Below are positions 10,540 through 21,849 of a stretch of 64,000 bases of DNA, piece after piece (position 1 is the first letter of the stretch; every line of letters starts with the position of its first letter). This DNA comes from Beta vulgaris subsp. vulgaris (taxonomy: Eukaryota; Streptophyta; Magnoliopsida; Caryophyllales; Amaranthaceae), in contig NC_079208.1 in the NCBI RefSeq assembly GCF_026745355.1, positions 17,905,260-17,969,259 of the forward strand, read 5' to 3'. A program made the position numbers and the translations under genes. The notes beneath the pieces were generated by a model, which worked only from the letters and a program-made list of their open reading frames with translations, made no database searches and was not told the origin of the DNA.

Positions 10540-12366
10540 ATGAATACTAGAGAGAAACTGGAAGAAGGGTACTCTACGCAGAGGCCACCAATGTTCAATG
10601 GTAAGTTTTACACTTACTGGAAGAACAGAATGGAGATCTTTATCAAAGCCGACAATTACCAGGTATGGAGAGTCATAGAGGTAGGTGATTTTGAAGTCAC
10701 TACCACTAATGACAAAATGAGGTAATTCCTAAATCTATATCTGATTTTGATAAAGCTGATTTCGAAAAGATGGAAATTAATGCTCTTGCTATAAAATTGC
10801 TTCATTGTGGTCTTGGCCTCATGAACACAATCGTGTCATGGGATGTAAAACCGCAAAACAAATTTGGGATCTTCTTGAAGTCACTCATGAAGGTACGAGT
10901 GAAGTTAAGAGATCAAAAATAGATCTTTTGATGAACCAATATGAACTTTTTCAAATGAAATCAAAAGAGTCTATCCAAGACATGTTTACACGCTTTACTA
11001 ATATAATTAATGAGCTAACATCTCTTGGTAAAGTGATTACATCTGAGGAACAGGTACGAAAGGTCCTAAGGAGCCTTCCTAGGGATCGTTGGATGGCTAA
11101 GGTAACTGCCTTACAGGAAACTAAGGACTTTACTAAGTTCAATTTGGAACAACTTGCTGGTTCCCTCATGACTCATGAGTTGCAATTGGACAATGAGAAT
11201 GGAGACATGTCCAAGCAAAATCGATTGCCTTAAAAGCTGATGAAAGTGAAGGCTCAGAAACGATGAAGAAGAATCTGCTCTCATGGTCCGAAAATTCAAA
11301 AGAATGTTTAGGAACATGAAGAAGGAGATTACAAAGGTAAGAATAAGAAATATTCTAACAAACTTGTTTGTCATAAGTGTGGCAGTTCTGAGCACTTCAT
11401 CAAGGATTGTCCCCAATGGGAACAAGAAAAAGGCAAAGGAAGGGAACGAGCAGAGATAGGAACAAAGAATACAAAAACTCCTATACTCGATCTGACATGA
11501 AGAAAGCTATGGTTGCTGCATGGGGAGACTCTGACTCGGAGGAAGAAGATGATCCTCAACCAAATGAGGAGACTGCAAACTTCTGTCTTATGGCTCTTGA
11601 CAATTCCGAATCTGATGAAGAGATTGAATCTCTTGAGGCAAGTCTAGACACCATCAAAACTCGTCTTAATTCTTTAAGTAAAGAAAAATTATTTGAGTTT
11701 ATTGTTGACGCTGTAAATGATTGCAAAGATGAAACCATTAAACTAAAACAATGTCAAATGCTTTAAGTGTAGCAAAGGAACATACCTCTTGGCTTAAAAG
11801 TGTTCGATTGATATTGAGAAAAGATTTTTCGAATTGTTTGACAAAAATCTTAAATTAAAAGAGGATTTCGAAAATCTTAAAAATGAGAACTACTTGTTAA
11901 GTCTTGAGTTTCACAACTAAAAGAGTTTGTTCCTGAAGTAAGTTCATTTGACATTAAGTCAGTTCCCTTGCAAAGTTTCAAATCTGAAATAAACGAATTG
12001 AAAAATCATGTTTCATTTTTGGAAATTGAAAATAAGGAACTTGTAGGGGAACTGCACCAAATGAGAAATGAAAAGAAAATGCTACCTATTCCAAACTGGA
12101 TTAAGAACCCTCAAACAAAACGAACTGAAGGTCTTGGTTTTAATCACAAAAAGAAATTTGAAAAACCTAAAAAGAGAGTTGATTTACCAAGTGATAAAGT
12201 TTGTATGTTTTGTGGGAACACTGGTCATTTTAGGAACTCTTGTCCTAAAAGACTTGGTCGCATCAATGAGAACTTGGAAACAAGTAAAGTAATTTGGAAA
12301 AAGAAATCTATTGTTCCTGAAGGAAAGGAACCCAAGAAAGATTGGGTTCCTAACTCTAACAATTAG
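10540..12366 (+). pseudogene. Copia-C gag with two zinc knuckles
   Basis: The start ATG at 10540 begins MNTREKLEEG, then PPMFNGKFYTYWKNRME. The frame breaks at about 10725 and resumes at about 10805-11233 with the UBN2 helices (FTRFTNIINELTSLGK, LRSLPRDRWMAKVTAL). A first CCHC knuckle (CHKCGSSEHFIKDCP) is at about 11372-11415, then an acidic stretch (AAWGDSDSEEEDDP, 11516-11560), a long helical region, and a second knuckle (CMFCGNTGHFRNSCP) at about 12200-12245. The end at 12366 is followed closely by the protease in another frame. Two knuckles and great length are typical of SIRE-like Gag. At least four frame breaks are present. Confidence 0.85.
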
Positions 12367-12369
12367 TTT

Positions 12370-13714
12370 TCTTGCAGGTTGGAGTGAGGGGGAACAACAC
12401 ATGGTACCTAGACAGTGGTTGTTCTAAGCATATGACTGGAGATAAATCAAGATTTCTCTCACTCTCAGCCTAAATGGTGGAAGTGTGACTTTTGGTGACA
12501 ACAAGAAAGGTAACATAGTTGCCATGGGCAAAGTTGGTAAGTCATCGTCACATTCCATAGAAATGTGTTTCTAGTTGATGGATTAAAGCATAACTTGTTA
12601 AGTATTTCCCAATTCTGTGATAGAGGGAACTGTGTGAAGTTTAATAGTGAAAAATGTTTGATATGTCAACAATAGCACAAAGGATATCATTTTGGAAGGA
12701 ACAAGGAAAGGGAACACATATGTTGTGGATCTCAACCTTGTTCCCAAAAACAAATTCACATGCCTTAGTGTTATTGATGATGATTCATTTTATGGCACAA
12801 GCGTCTAGGTCATGCTAGCTTTTCCTTGCTTGACAAACTGCGTTCTAAAGAACTAGTTTTAGGTTTACCCTCTACTAAGTTTCATTTAGATCATGTGTGT
12901 GATGCATGCGCAAAACAAGCATGTTAGGTCCTCTTCAAGTCCAAGAATGTGGTAGTACCACAAGACCTTTAGAGTTAATACATATGGATTTATGTGGACC
13001 TATGAGGATACAAAGTAGGAGTGGAAAGAAATATGTGTTAGTAATTGTAGATGACTTCTCTAGATTTACTTGGGTTATTTTTCTTTCTAGCAAGGACGAG
13101 ACTTATGATGAGTTCCTTGTCTTTGCAAAGAAAGTACAAAATTTGAGTGGTCATAAGTTACTTCACCTTAGATCCGACCATGGTAAAGAGTTTGAAAATT
13201 TAAGTTCGATGACTTTAGCAGAGACAATGGATTAGATCACAATTTCTCAGCCCCTAGAACACCTCAACAAAATGGTGTTGTTGAAAGGAAGAATAGAACA
13301 CTAGAAGAGATGGCTAGGACTATGTTGATAGCTAGTGGACTTCCTAAAAACTTTTGGGCAGAAGCTGTGAATACTGCTTGTCACATATTAAATCGAGCCA
13401 TGGTAAGACCTTTATTAAATAAAACGCCCTATGAGCTGTATTTTGGTAAAAAGCCCAATATTACATATTTCAGAACATTTGGATGTAAATGTTTTGTTCA
13501 TAATAATGGGAAACAAAATATTGGAAAATTTGATGCTAGAAGTGAAGAAGCTGTATTCTTAGGATATTCTTCTAGTAGCAAGGCTTATAGAGTGTATAAT
13601 AAAAGGTCTATGTGTGTAGAAGAAAGTGTGCATGTTATTTTTGATGAAACAGATAAATTTGATGCAAGCACACAGGTTGAAGATGACTTCGAAATAGGAT
13701 TGCAAAAGATCTAA
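12370..13714 (+). pseudogene. Copia-C protease and integrase
   Basis: The aspartic protease signature DSGCSKHMTG starts at 12411. The pre-integrase HHCC finger follows (HKRLGHAS at about 12800; CDACAKQAC at about 12900). The integrase core appears in 12906-13235 (HMDLCGPM, VDDFSRFTW, RSDHGKEF) and 13310-13714 (the glutamate segment VVERKNRTLEEMARTM begins just upstream, then FWAEAVNTACHILNRA, GYSSSSKAYRVYN). Frames are broken near 12470, 12905 and 13235. The DDE residues can all be located, but not in one frame. Confidence 0.85.
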
Positions 13715-13731
13715 GTCTTATTGATGAGACT

Positions 13732-15559
13732 TTGGAAGACGAAGTCATGGGAACAAAGCCAAGGGAACAACATCCTGTTCCTGTTCCCAATGAGGAAGAA
13801 GAGGAACTAAGTGATGATGCACTAGTGAATGAATCCACTATTGTTGAACCTGGTTCCCAAGTACAGGAAATGAAGATGATTAAGGAAACCAAGTTTCCAT
13901 CCAGGATTTCCAACCAAAGCCTTGGAAACTTATCGTTCCCATCCTGTGGAACTAATAATCAGTGACATAAATAAGGGAACTCAAACGAGATCTCAATTGA
14001 AAAACTTTTGTGCTTTTCATGCTTTTCTTTCTATGTTGGAACCTAGGAATCATGAAGAAGCTCTCACTGATGCTGATTGGATCGTAGCAATGCAGGATGA
14101 ACTTCATCAATTTGAAAGAAACAAAGTTTGGCACCTTGAACCTAAGCCTAAACATAACAAGGTTATTGGTTTAAAGTGGGTGTTTGAAACAAATTAGATG
14201 AGTTCGGAACTATCATAAGAAACAAGGCCAGGTTAGTTGTGAAAGGATACAATCAACAGGAAGGCATTGATTATGAAGAAACTTTTGCTCCAGTTGCAAG
14301 ATTGGAAGCAATTAGAATCTTCATAGCTTTTGCTGCCTTCATGGGTTTAAATTGTATCAAATGGATGTAAAATGTGCTTTTCTAAATGGTTATCTTAATG
14401 AGGAGGTATTTGTAGAACAACCTCCAGGTTTTGAAAATAAAGAATTTCCTAATCATGTCTTTAAGCTTGACAAAGCTCTTTATGGGTTAAAGCAAGCTCC
14501 AAGAGCATGGTATGAAAGACTTTCTAAGTTCCTTCTTGAAAATGAGTTTAAAAGAGGAAAATTGGATCGAACCTTGTTTTTAAAATCAAAAGGAAAACAT
14601 TTATTAGTTGTTCAAATATATGTTGATGATATTATATTTGGTGCACTAATGAATCTTTGTGCAAGGACTTTGCTAATCTCATGAGTAAAGAATTTGAAAT
14701 GAGTATGATGGGTGAGCTCAACTTCTTCTTGGGGTTGCAAATCAAGCAAACAGAAGAAGGAATCTACATCCATCAACAAAAGTACATAAAGGAACTATTG
14801 AAAAAGTATGGTTTGGAAGCATCCAAAGTTAATCATACACCTATGGGAATCTCAACCAGATTGGATGAAGATTCTATAGGAAAAGTGTGGATCAAACCAA
14901 ATATCGAGGTATGATTGGCTCATTACTATATCTAACTGCAAGTCGTCCTGATATTGCTTTCAGTGTAGGTTATGTGCAAGGTTTCAAGCCAATCCAAAGG
15001 AATCTCATCTCACAGCTGTGAAGAGAATCCTAAGATACCTCAAGGGAACAGATGATTTAAGCCTATTCTATTCGAGGAGTGATACCTTTGAATTGAAAGG
15101 ATTTGCGGATGCTGACTATGCAGGAGATCTGGTCAATAGAAAGAGTACATCAGGTATGGTTCAGTTCCTTAGTCATAGTTTAGTTTCTTGGAGCACCAAG
15201 AAGCAAAACACAGTTGCTTTATCTACAGCAGAGGCTGAATATGTTGCAGCAGCAGCATGTTGTTCCCAAATGCTATGGATAAAACAAAACTACGTGACTA
15301 TGGAATCTACTTTGAATGTGTTCCCATCTATTGTGATAATACTAGTGCTATTAGTATTTCTAAAGATCCCGTACATCATTCAAGAGTCAAACACATCCAT
15401 ATTAGGCATCACTTTCTGAAAGATAATGTTGAAAAGGGTCTTATTAAAATGGAATTCTGTGAGACTGAACGTCAAATTGCAGAAATCTTGACAAAACCCT
15501 TAAATAGAGATAGGTTTGAGAAATTGAGACTTGAACTTGGCTTAATCAAATTGAAATGA
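13732..15559 (+). pseudogene. Copia-C reverse transcriptase and RNase H
   Basis: A Glu-rich linker (about 13780-13960) leads to EALTDADWIVAMQDEL and GLKWVFETN, where a TAG and frameshift occur at about 14195. RT continues at 14352-14684 with [28 protein letters not shown] and the catalytic YVDDIIFG at about 14620. The connection (MSMMGELNFFLGLQI) is in 14657-14914. RNase H is in 15018-15559: ELKGFADADYAGD, SWSTKKQNTVALSTAEAEYVAAA, YCDNTSAISISKDPVHHSR and a C-terminal EILTKPLNRDRFEKLR. At least five frame breaks are visible. Function would be cDNA synthesis; this copy cannot make it. Confidence 0.9.
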
Positions 15560-16233
15560 TTGCTACATTATTCCCCTTTGTGTTAATTCTTTGGCATTAT
15601 GTCTGATGTGCATTTTTGATGTTTTTATTTGCTTAAATACATCACAATTCTTATATGATTATTTCATATGTATAAGTAAAAATGTCTGAAAACTGCTCAC
15701 CAATGTCCAATAATATTCCCCTTATTGTTCATAGGACAATTCTATGCCTTAAGTGATACCAAAGGATTAAAAGAATTAATGGAGTTCCAAAGTAGCAAAA
15801 TTTCATTGTTCCATTTCATTGTTCCCAAACGCTGTTCCCAGCGTATTGATTTAGATATTTTTTCTTTCAAAATTCGAAAAACCAAAAATATTCTGTTCAG
15901 ATTTTATTTCCTAAAAATCTGATTTTTCCTTATATCTCTCAAGTTAGTTGAAGATATTTTTTTTAGATAGATATTTTTTCATAAAACGTGTAAATACACG
16001 GTTTTATATTATTCTTTCCTTAAACAAAACAAATTTTTTTTCCTTCCTTCTCATAAAACCGAAAATTCTCCACAAAATATGACTACCAAAAAACTTCTCA
16101 CTCTCTCTCCTCCCACAAAGCCGAAAAACCCTCTCCTTCATCCTCTAAAATTGAATCACCAACACCCATGGATATTTCTCCAAATTCTTCATCAAGAATT
16201 CTAAGGAAAAGGAAGAAAAGAAGAATCGGTTGA
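15560..16233 (+). other. Copia-C spacer between pol and the envelope-like region
   Basis: No conserved domain is seen. A short open frame at 15725-15922 encodes a basic, Phe/Ile-rich peptide with no recognisable features. The region is rich in A/T runs and probably acts as leader for the downstream reading frame in intact relatives. Confidence 0.4.
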
Positions 16234-17965
16234 AATGGAGGTTGAAGAAGCTCATGCAACTAGTGAGGGGGAATCAGATGTTCCCGAGAGAGGAACAACT
16301 CGTGTTGTTCGAAAAAATTCCACGGCAACTAGGTATGTGCATGGACTTTTTATTGATGTTTCTTGGTGCAAAAGAGTAAACTTTCGTCAATTCTTAATAT
16401 GATTAAGTTTCAAGGTTGGGAAAATCTTTTTGTGAAATGTTATGGAAATAGTTTGATTCCTAAATTGATGGACGAATTTTGTGAAAACTTTTCCATGGAT
16501 GAAGAAGGAAATTGTTCCACTTGGTGAAAGGAACTCAAATTGATTTTAATGCTAAAATTTGGGTAAACTGCTTGGTGTTCCCGTGAGAGGAACGATGTTT
16601 ATTTCAAGAAACAACGTGGTTCTATCCATTTTCGGACATTTCTTTTGATCAATTGATTGTTAAGTATGGTGGTCAAAAGGGAAAAATTTCTTGATCATAA
16701 TCTTCTTTCCCCTTATCACAAAATTTTGTTTCACATCCTCAAGAAAGCTTTATTGCCTCGTCTTTCCAAACGTGCTCAAGTTAGCATGTTGGATTTAATT
16801 TACATTCATTGTTTAGCTTCTCACAAACACATAAACTTTCCTCTTTAGATTCAACATTTGAGTCATTGCATTGAAAATGGATTTGTTGTTGGATGGAGCC
16901 TTAGTAACCGAAATTCTACTTAAGTTTAAAGTGAAAATTTCGGGAACTCAGTCCATTGGTATCCGGGAAATATGTTGAATGTGCGTGCCTTGAATAACTT
17001 AAATGTTTGTGTTGTGAATGGAGAAGTTATTAAGGGACGTGCTAATCTTATGATGTGATGATGATGGATGATGAAGTGGAAGAAGAAGAAGAAGAAAAAG
17101 AAGTTGAAGAGAAGAAAATGAAAAGAAAAAGAAAAGAAAAAATCTAAAAGAAAAGAAAATTGAAAAAGAAAAAGGAGAAACTAAGAAGAAAGGGAAGAAG
17201 GTGGTTGATGAGGTGGTGAAACCGGTTTGAAAGCACTAGAGCTAGTCAAAGGGTTCAAAATGAAAGTGCTTAATTTTCCTATTCTTGATGCCGAGAAAGT
17301 TTGAGGAAGATGAAGTAAAGGTGATTGATAGGGAAGATTATGAATCTAACCTACCTCCTTCTAGGGAACCGACTCCTGTTCCCATGGAAACCAATCCTCC
17401 TTTTCCTCCATCTCCACAAAAATCTGCCTCACCCTCTACCCTAGCACCACAAATGATCCTATCCCTCCCTCTACCTCAAAACCCTCCTGTTCTGTTCCTA
17501 AAGCTAAGAAAACATGTGGTGTTCCCATTCTAGAGGAACAACCTACTGTTCCCAAACCTAAGGAACAAACCGCAACTCCCAATCCTTCTCAAGCTCCCTC
17601 GTCTTCTCAAAATCCTACCATTGGTTCTACATATACTCTAGCTCATGCTAGAAGGTTGGATTCTTTGTTTTCCTTGGTTATGGGTCATTCGGAAGCAATG
17701 ATGGAGTTTGCTACGGAAGCTAAGGATTTAAATGGGTTGGTAAAAGGGGTTATGAGCAAAGTTGACAAAGCCTTGGATGGACAAAAGAATATGGCTCGGC
17801 TTGGTGAACTTTCTTCCTCCATTCAAGCATGAACTCAGATTGTTGAAGTTGGAAGACATTGTGCTCAAGGGAAATGATACATTGGCCGAAAATCATCAAG
17901 AAGTGATGGCAAAGCTTCATGATGTGGTGGAAGAAGTAGAACAACCTCCCTCTCCTAAATCATAA
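16234..17965 (+). pseudogene. Copia-C envelope-like / extra 3' coding region
   Basis: From the ATG at 16234 (MEVEEAHATSEGESDVPERG) a degenerate protein can be followed across frames. It includes FQGWENLFVKCYGNSLIPKL, a segment with VKGTQIDFNAKIWVN, and 16657-16848 with KALLPRLSKRAQVSMLDLIY. This pattern resembles the plant domain called 'putative plant transposon protein'. A Glu/Lys-rich charged block (17070-17220), a Pro-rich block (17345-17500) and a helical, possibly coiled-coil end (17640-17965) follow. A position after pol with Pro-rich and coiled-coil parts matches the envelope-like ORF described for SIRE elements. Many stops are present. Whether it ever acted as an envelope is unknown. 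Confidence 0.55.
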
Positions 17966-18467
17966 ACTTTTCTAGCTTAGTTTGTTTTTTGTGTGGGAAC
18001 ATGAACTTTGTTTAATATTTGTCTTTTCTATCCTTCTCCTTTAATCATGCTACAATGGAACTTTTGGTTTGCTTAATTCTAAGTTTGATCTTTTTGCATG
18101 TGTGCGTCTAAATGAATGGCTAATATTCTTGGATTGCGGTTTTTGAGAGTTGAATGCTTTATTTGCTTATACTAACCAACTTATTTCTTACAAGTTTGGT
18201 GTTGATGTGTTTAGTGAATAATATTCATCTTTTTGAAATCGTGGACTATGTTTTTGAAGATGCCAAAGGGGGAAAGATAAGGCAAATCAGAGTAAATTTT
18301 TTTTGTCATGAATTATGTTCTCATATTTCGACTTTACAAAATAAAATAACGAGTCTATAATATTTAATTTAACTTGGTTACATACTTTGTTAAAATTATT
18401 TTTATATGACTTATGTGTATTATTTTTAGTATATGCCTTTTGTTGCCATCTTCAAAAAGGGGGAAAT

Positions 18468-20036
18468 TGTTGACCCTTGAGTTTTGAAGATGACCTAACC
18501 ACAAAAGACATAGTATATTTTATTTATGTTGTTGCAAGGTAATTCATGCTCGAGCTAAGAGAATACTTGATTGAAGATTAAAGCGGAGAATTAATCAAGA
18601 TCGAAGTAAAGATGTTCGAGAAATGAAGAATCAAGCATGGAATGAAGATTAGAATACATTAGGGTATTTATTAATCTTTTGGTTCAGGTTGAGTATAAGC
18701 TTTATTAAGTTCGTGGTGAATTCTCAAAGGAACTTGGTTCTGTTCCCATGAAAGGAACAGACCTGGCACTATAGGAACAAGGCTTAGGAACAAGACTTAA
18801 TAATTAGGGAACAAGACTTTAAACTAATTTAGGAATCTAAGTGACTAATATTGTGCGCCTAAGTAATTGTGTGCCCAATATAGTTGTTAGAGTTTTTAGG
18901 GATAATTTGACTAAGATCCATAATTTTAGGAAGTTAGTTTAAGTTTGTTAGGAAAAGATTTTAAAAGATTTTCTGATTTTAAAATACTGATTTTCAAATC
19001 TTATCTTTTTAAAATATATATTTATCTTTTATATTTTATTTAAAAGATTTAGTTTTCGAAAAATTATTATTTCCGGTTTTTAAAATGTTTCGGATTTTTA
19101 AATAAAAAACTGTTTTCCGGTTTTATAAAAGATTTTGAAAAAGATTTTTTCCTAAAAACTAGCTAAAGATTTTTATTTATTTATTTCCTAAACTAGATTA
19201 CACGCCTAAAGTTTACTGCTACAGTTTATGTGTTAGTGGATTTAGTGGCTAAGTTAATTATCCTCCAAGTATTTAATTAAATTAAATAAGTTAATTATTC
19301 TCCAAGTTTGCAAAACCACGTATATGTTACTGCTTCTATGAAGTGAAGTAGTGGATTAGTGGATGCTTACATGACATGGAATAATTAATTTAATTTAATT
19401 AATTAATTAAAATCATGGAGAACATGTGATAATGGTCTAAGTTAGTGGAAATCATGTCTTGTCTTAATGTCTATAAATAGGCGCCTAATTCATTTGAGAA
19501 AATTTGTCTGACTTAGTTAATTTGTCTTAAGTTATCTAAAGTGTCAGTGCCTTTCCTTAAGAGAATTCATACTTACATTAATCGAGTTTATTACTCATCC
19601 ATTTTTTATAAAGTGTATTTTTGAGAAAAAGGGTTTGAGTGAACTCTTGTAAGTGTGAGAAAGCTTTGAGTGAAGCAAGAGAAAGAGAAAGAGAAAGAGA
19701 AAGAGAAAGAGAAAGGAACTTCGAGTGAAGTTTGAGAGAAAACGTCAGTTGTTGGGAACTGTCGTTGGGAACTTGAGTTGAGTGACTTAAGTTGAGAATC
19801 GAGAGAAAAGTAATAGGTTGTAATCAGAGTTGTTTTGGCCTATTATAGTGGAAAGTTGTTTAAAATCCCTTGTGGTCGAGGTTGTTTCTTCCTACTAGGC
19901 CTAGGAAGTTTTTCCTCGTAAAATCTCTCGTGTTCCCATTGTTTGTTCCCAAGTTTACTTTTAATTCCGCAAAAAGTAGTGCTTATTCTCTCACTATAAT
20001 TCACCCCCCCTCTTATAGTGCTCATATTATACAACA
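18468..20036 (+). repeat. Copia-C 3' LTR
   Basis: It follows the polypurine tract AAAAAGGGGGAAA (18455-18466) and starts TGTTGACCC like the 5' LTR. It ends TACAACA at 20036, followed by the TSD AATCA. The GAGAAA hexamer array is expanded compared with the 5' LTR. Confidence 0.95.
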
Positions 20037-20800
20037 AATCAGTTTTTCTCTCAAAAACAAACAACCTTACACGCTTAGAATGAGAGTAATTTAAGATCTA
20101 TGTGGTATTCGGGTTTATGCTTAGATTTGAGAGTTCAATAGATGAAGTGATTTTGCTTAGAGTATTATGAAAATATGCGTGCAAAAGCTTAAGGTTTGTG
20201 CGCTAGCAAAACTCCTTAAATAAGCCTTTGGTAAGTAAATGCTTACATGATATTATGAGAGTATATTTTCCCTTGAAAATATGGAAATTATTCCAAGGAA
20301 AATATACTCAGTATAATATCATATAACACACTTACCATAATTAAGAAATCTTGCTCACACAACAAACCATGCATCCGTATAATTTGAAAATCAATTTTGT
20401 GCGGAAAGAAAACTTTCCTAAAGTACGAATGCATGAAGTAAAACCTTGATGACTGGTTCAGATCTGTTCCCAGACTGTTTTCAATCAACCAAGTTTTACT
20501 TGTAGTTGTGTATGACAAATAATCGAGGTTTCTTGTCATCCACAACTAGCTCATCTCTCTAGTTTCAAACCTTTATAGTGCATCCAAACCTTTATACCAC
20601 TTACATTGCATCTAAGACCTAAATGCTACAACTTGATCTTGGTCTTCATGCAATTCTTCAAGACTTGGCTTCACTAGCTTCGTCTTTCTATCCATTGAAC
20701 TCGTAATTTGGCACCTACACATGTAAACAGAAACATGTATGCAATATAATAGTTCAATGTGGTTTGTCATCATTCAAAACTCAAAATAGGGAGCTTAACA
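20037..20800 (-). repeat. Copia-B 5' LTR, outer segment
   Basis: The first five bases (20037-20041) are the Copia-C target duplication; the LTR proper resumes at 20042. On the - strand the LTR begins at 20800 with TGTTAAGCTCCC and a GTTTTGAATGATGACAAAC-like word, typical of SIRE-type LTR starts. Together with 8548-8931 the LTR is about 1.14 kb. A 5-bp sequence ATAGG at 20801-20805 would be the outer flank; its partner is not in the window. Confidence 0.75.
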
Positions 20801-21446
20801 ATAGGCAGAACGACATTGTGCCTCACGCGCTAGTTGCGCCTGGCGTAGCTGATGTGTCAAGTCATGACGCGGCATGCCCAGTAAAAAGCGTACACATGAC
20901 ACGCGTTTTGAAAAAGATAAGAAAGAACTTTGCGTCTCACGTAGAGAATCATGTTTGACGTAGGACTCTGAATGAGTTAAAAAATCCACGTATCAGGTGC
21001 AGATTAGTGCACCTGGCACAAGTGGTCAGATTTGCGCCTGACGCACATACGTGCGCCTGGGCGCAAGACCCTGCGCCAAGTGCCTTTGCCAGCTTTATTT
21101 AAAACGCGTTTAAAAGATTTCTTTTAGCCTTTAGTTACGGATATCTGATTTTAACTATATAAAAAATATCTTTTGAAAATATTTATTTATTAAAATAAAT
21201 CAATTAATTATTAATTAATTGGGTTTTTCAAAGAATTGGGCTTAAATATAATTAATTATCATAAATAATTAATTGGGCTTTAGAATATCATTTTGAAGCA
21301 CAATGTTGGAGTGGTTCTTTAGATTGTTCTTTAGTTGGATCTCGCCAACTAATACCACGGTATGTTTCATCATTGGATCCCTGAATTGGGAGACACGATT
21401 ATGTGTCTACAACATGGATAACAAGTTAAATGAGCATGTGCAGATT
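20801..21446. other. Non-coding region with GCGCCTGGCGC-like words
   Basis: No gene is seen. Between 20816 and 21090 the words TGCGCCTGGCG, TGCGCCTGACGCA and GTGCGCCTGGGCGCAAG recur as near-palindromes. This GC pattern contrasts with the AT-rich surroundings and resembles 39450-39590. The rest (21100-21300) is AT-rich with TTAATTAATTGGGC repeats, resembling the U3 of an LTR. The origin is not identified. Confidence 0.4.
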
Positions 21447-21456
21447 GATAACAAGT

Positions 21457-21654
21457 CATAATTTTTCTTTTGAGACCTCTTTCGGGATCCTCATGGTAAA
21501 AGAATTTCCCCTGACACAGCGCCACTCACACAAAGGCTCAACAAGCACCCACCCCACCAGCATTGAAATTTTTTCTTCCACCAAGACTTGAACCTTGGTC
21601 TCTCATCGTATGGGAGATAGGAGGCCATACCATTGGACCCAAGGATCCTTGGTG
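21457..21654 (-). mobile_element. tRNA-derived SINE (198 bp) with 10-bp TSD
   Basis: On the - strand the element starts at 21654 and shows an A-box-like TGGGTCCAATGG (21630-21641) and a B-box GGTTCAAGTCT (21584-21594), the internal RNA polymerase III promoter of tRNA-derived SINEs. The body continues with a GGTGGGGTGGG stretch and ends in an A-rich tail at 21457. It is flanked by the perfect direct repeat GATAACAAGT at 21447-21456 and 21655-21664. The perfect duplication suggests a fairly recent insertion. The tRNA-like part would not fold as a working tRNA. Confidence 0.8.
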
Positions 21655-21664
21655 GATAACAAGT

Positions 21665-21849
21665 AATATGGCCCAAATAAACATATATACATCTCTAGTT
21701 GATACATGTTCATTGGTATGGGTCTCTGTATACATAATCTAATCCTTGATGTTAATCATGAGTGTGATTCTCTTCCTACAGACGAGTGTATGTACTAATT
21801 TGGGCATCTACTATTATATTACACCACGAGTTAAACATCTAATTATAAT
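21665..21849. other. Short intergenic spacer
   Basis: AT-rich sequence with no coding or repeat feature that I can support. It lies between the SINE and the 3' remains of the LINE. Confidence 0.3.

Larger units (their letters stand above)
8932..20036 (+). mobile_element. Copia-C: complete SIRE/Maximus-like copia retrotransposon (11.1 kb)
   Basis: Both LTRs (1544 and 1569 bp) begin TGTTGACCC and end TACAACA. The element is flanked by the perfect 5-bp duplication AATCA (8927-8931 and 20037-20041). It has a primer-binding site for tRNA-Met, gag with two zinc knuckles, copia-ordered pol, a ~2.9 kb region after pol with an additional degenerate coding region, and a polypurine tract (AAAAAGGGGGAAA). 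Large size, long LTRs and the extra 3' coding region fit the SIRE/Maximus lineage. It sits inside the LTR of Copia-B. The coding frames carry many frameshifts, although the LTRs remain very similar to each other. Confidence 0.95.

Noticed and set aside
10951..11559. - strand open frames across Copia-C gag
   Set aside because: Shadows of the + strand gag, which carries the conserved UBN2 and zinc-knuckle motifs.
21584..21654. tRNA gene
   Set aside because: A and B boxes are present but no cloverleaf can be formed, and the unit is a 198-bp SINE with a target duplication.
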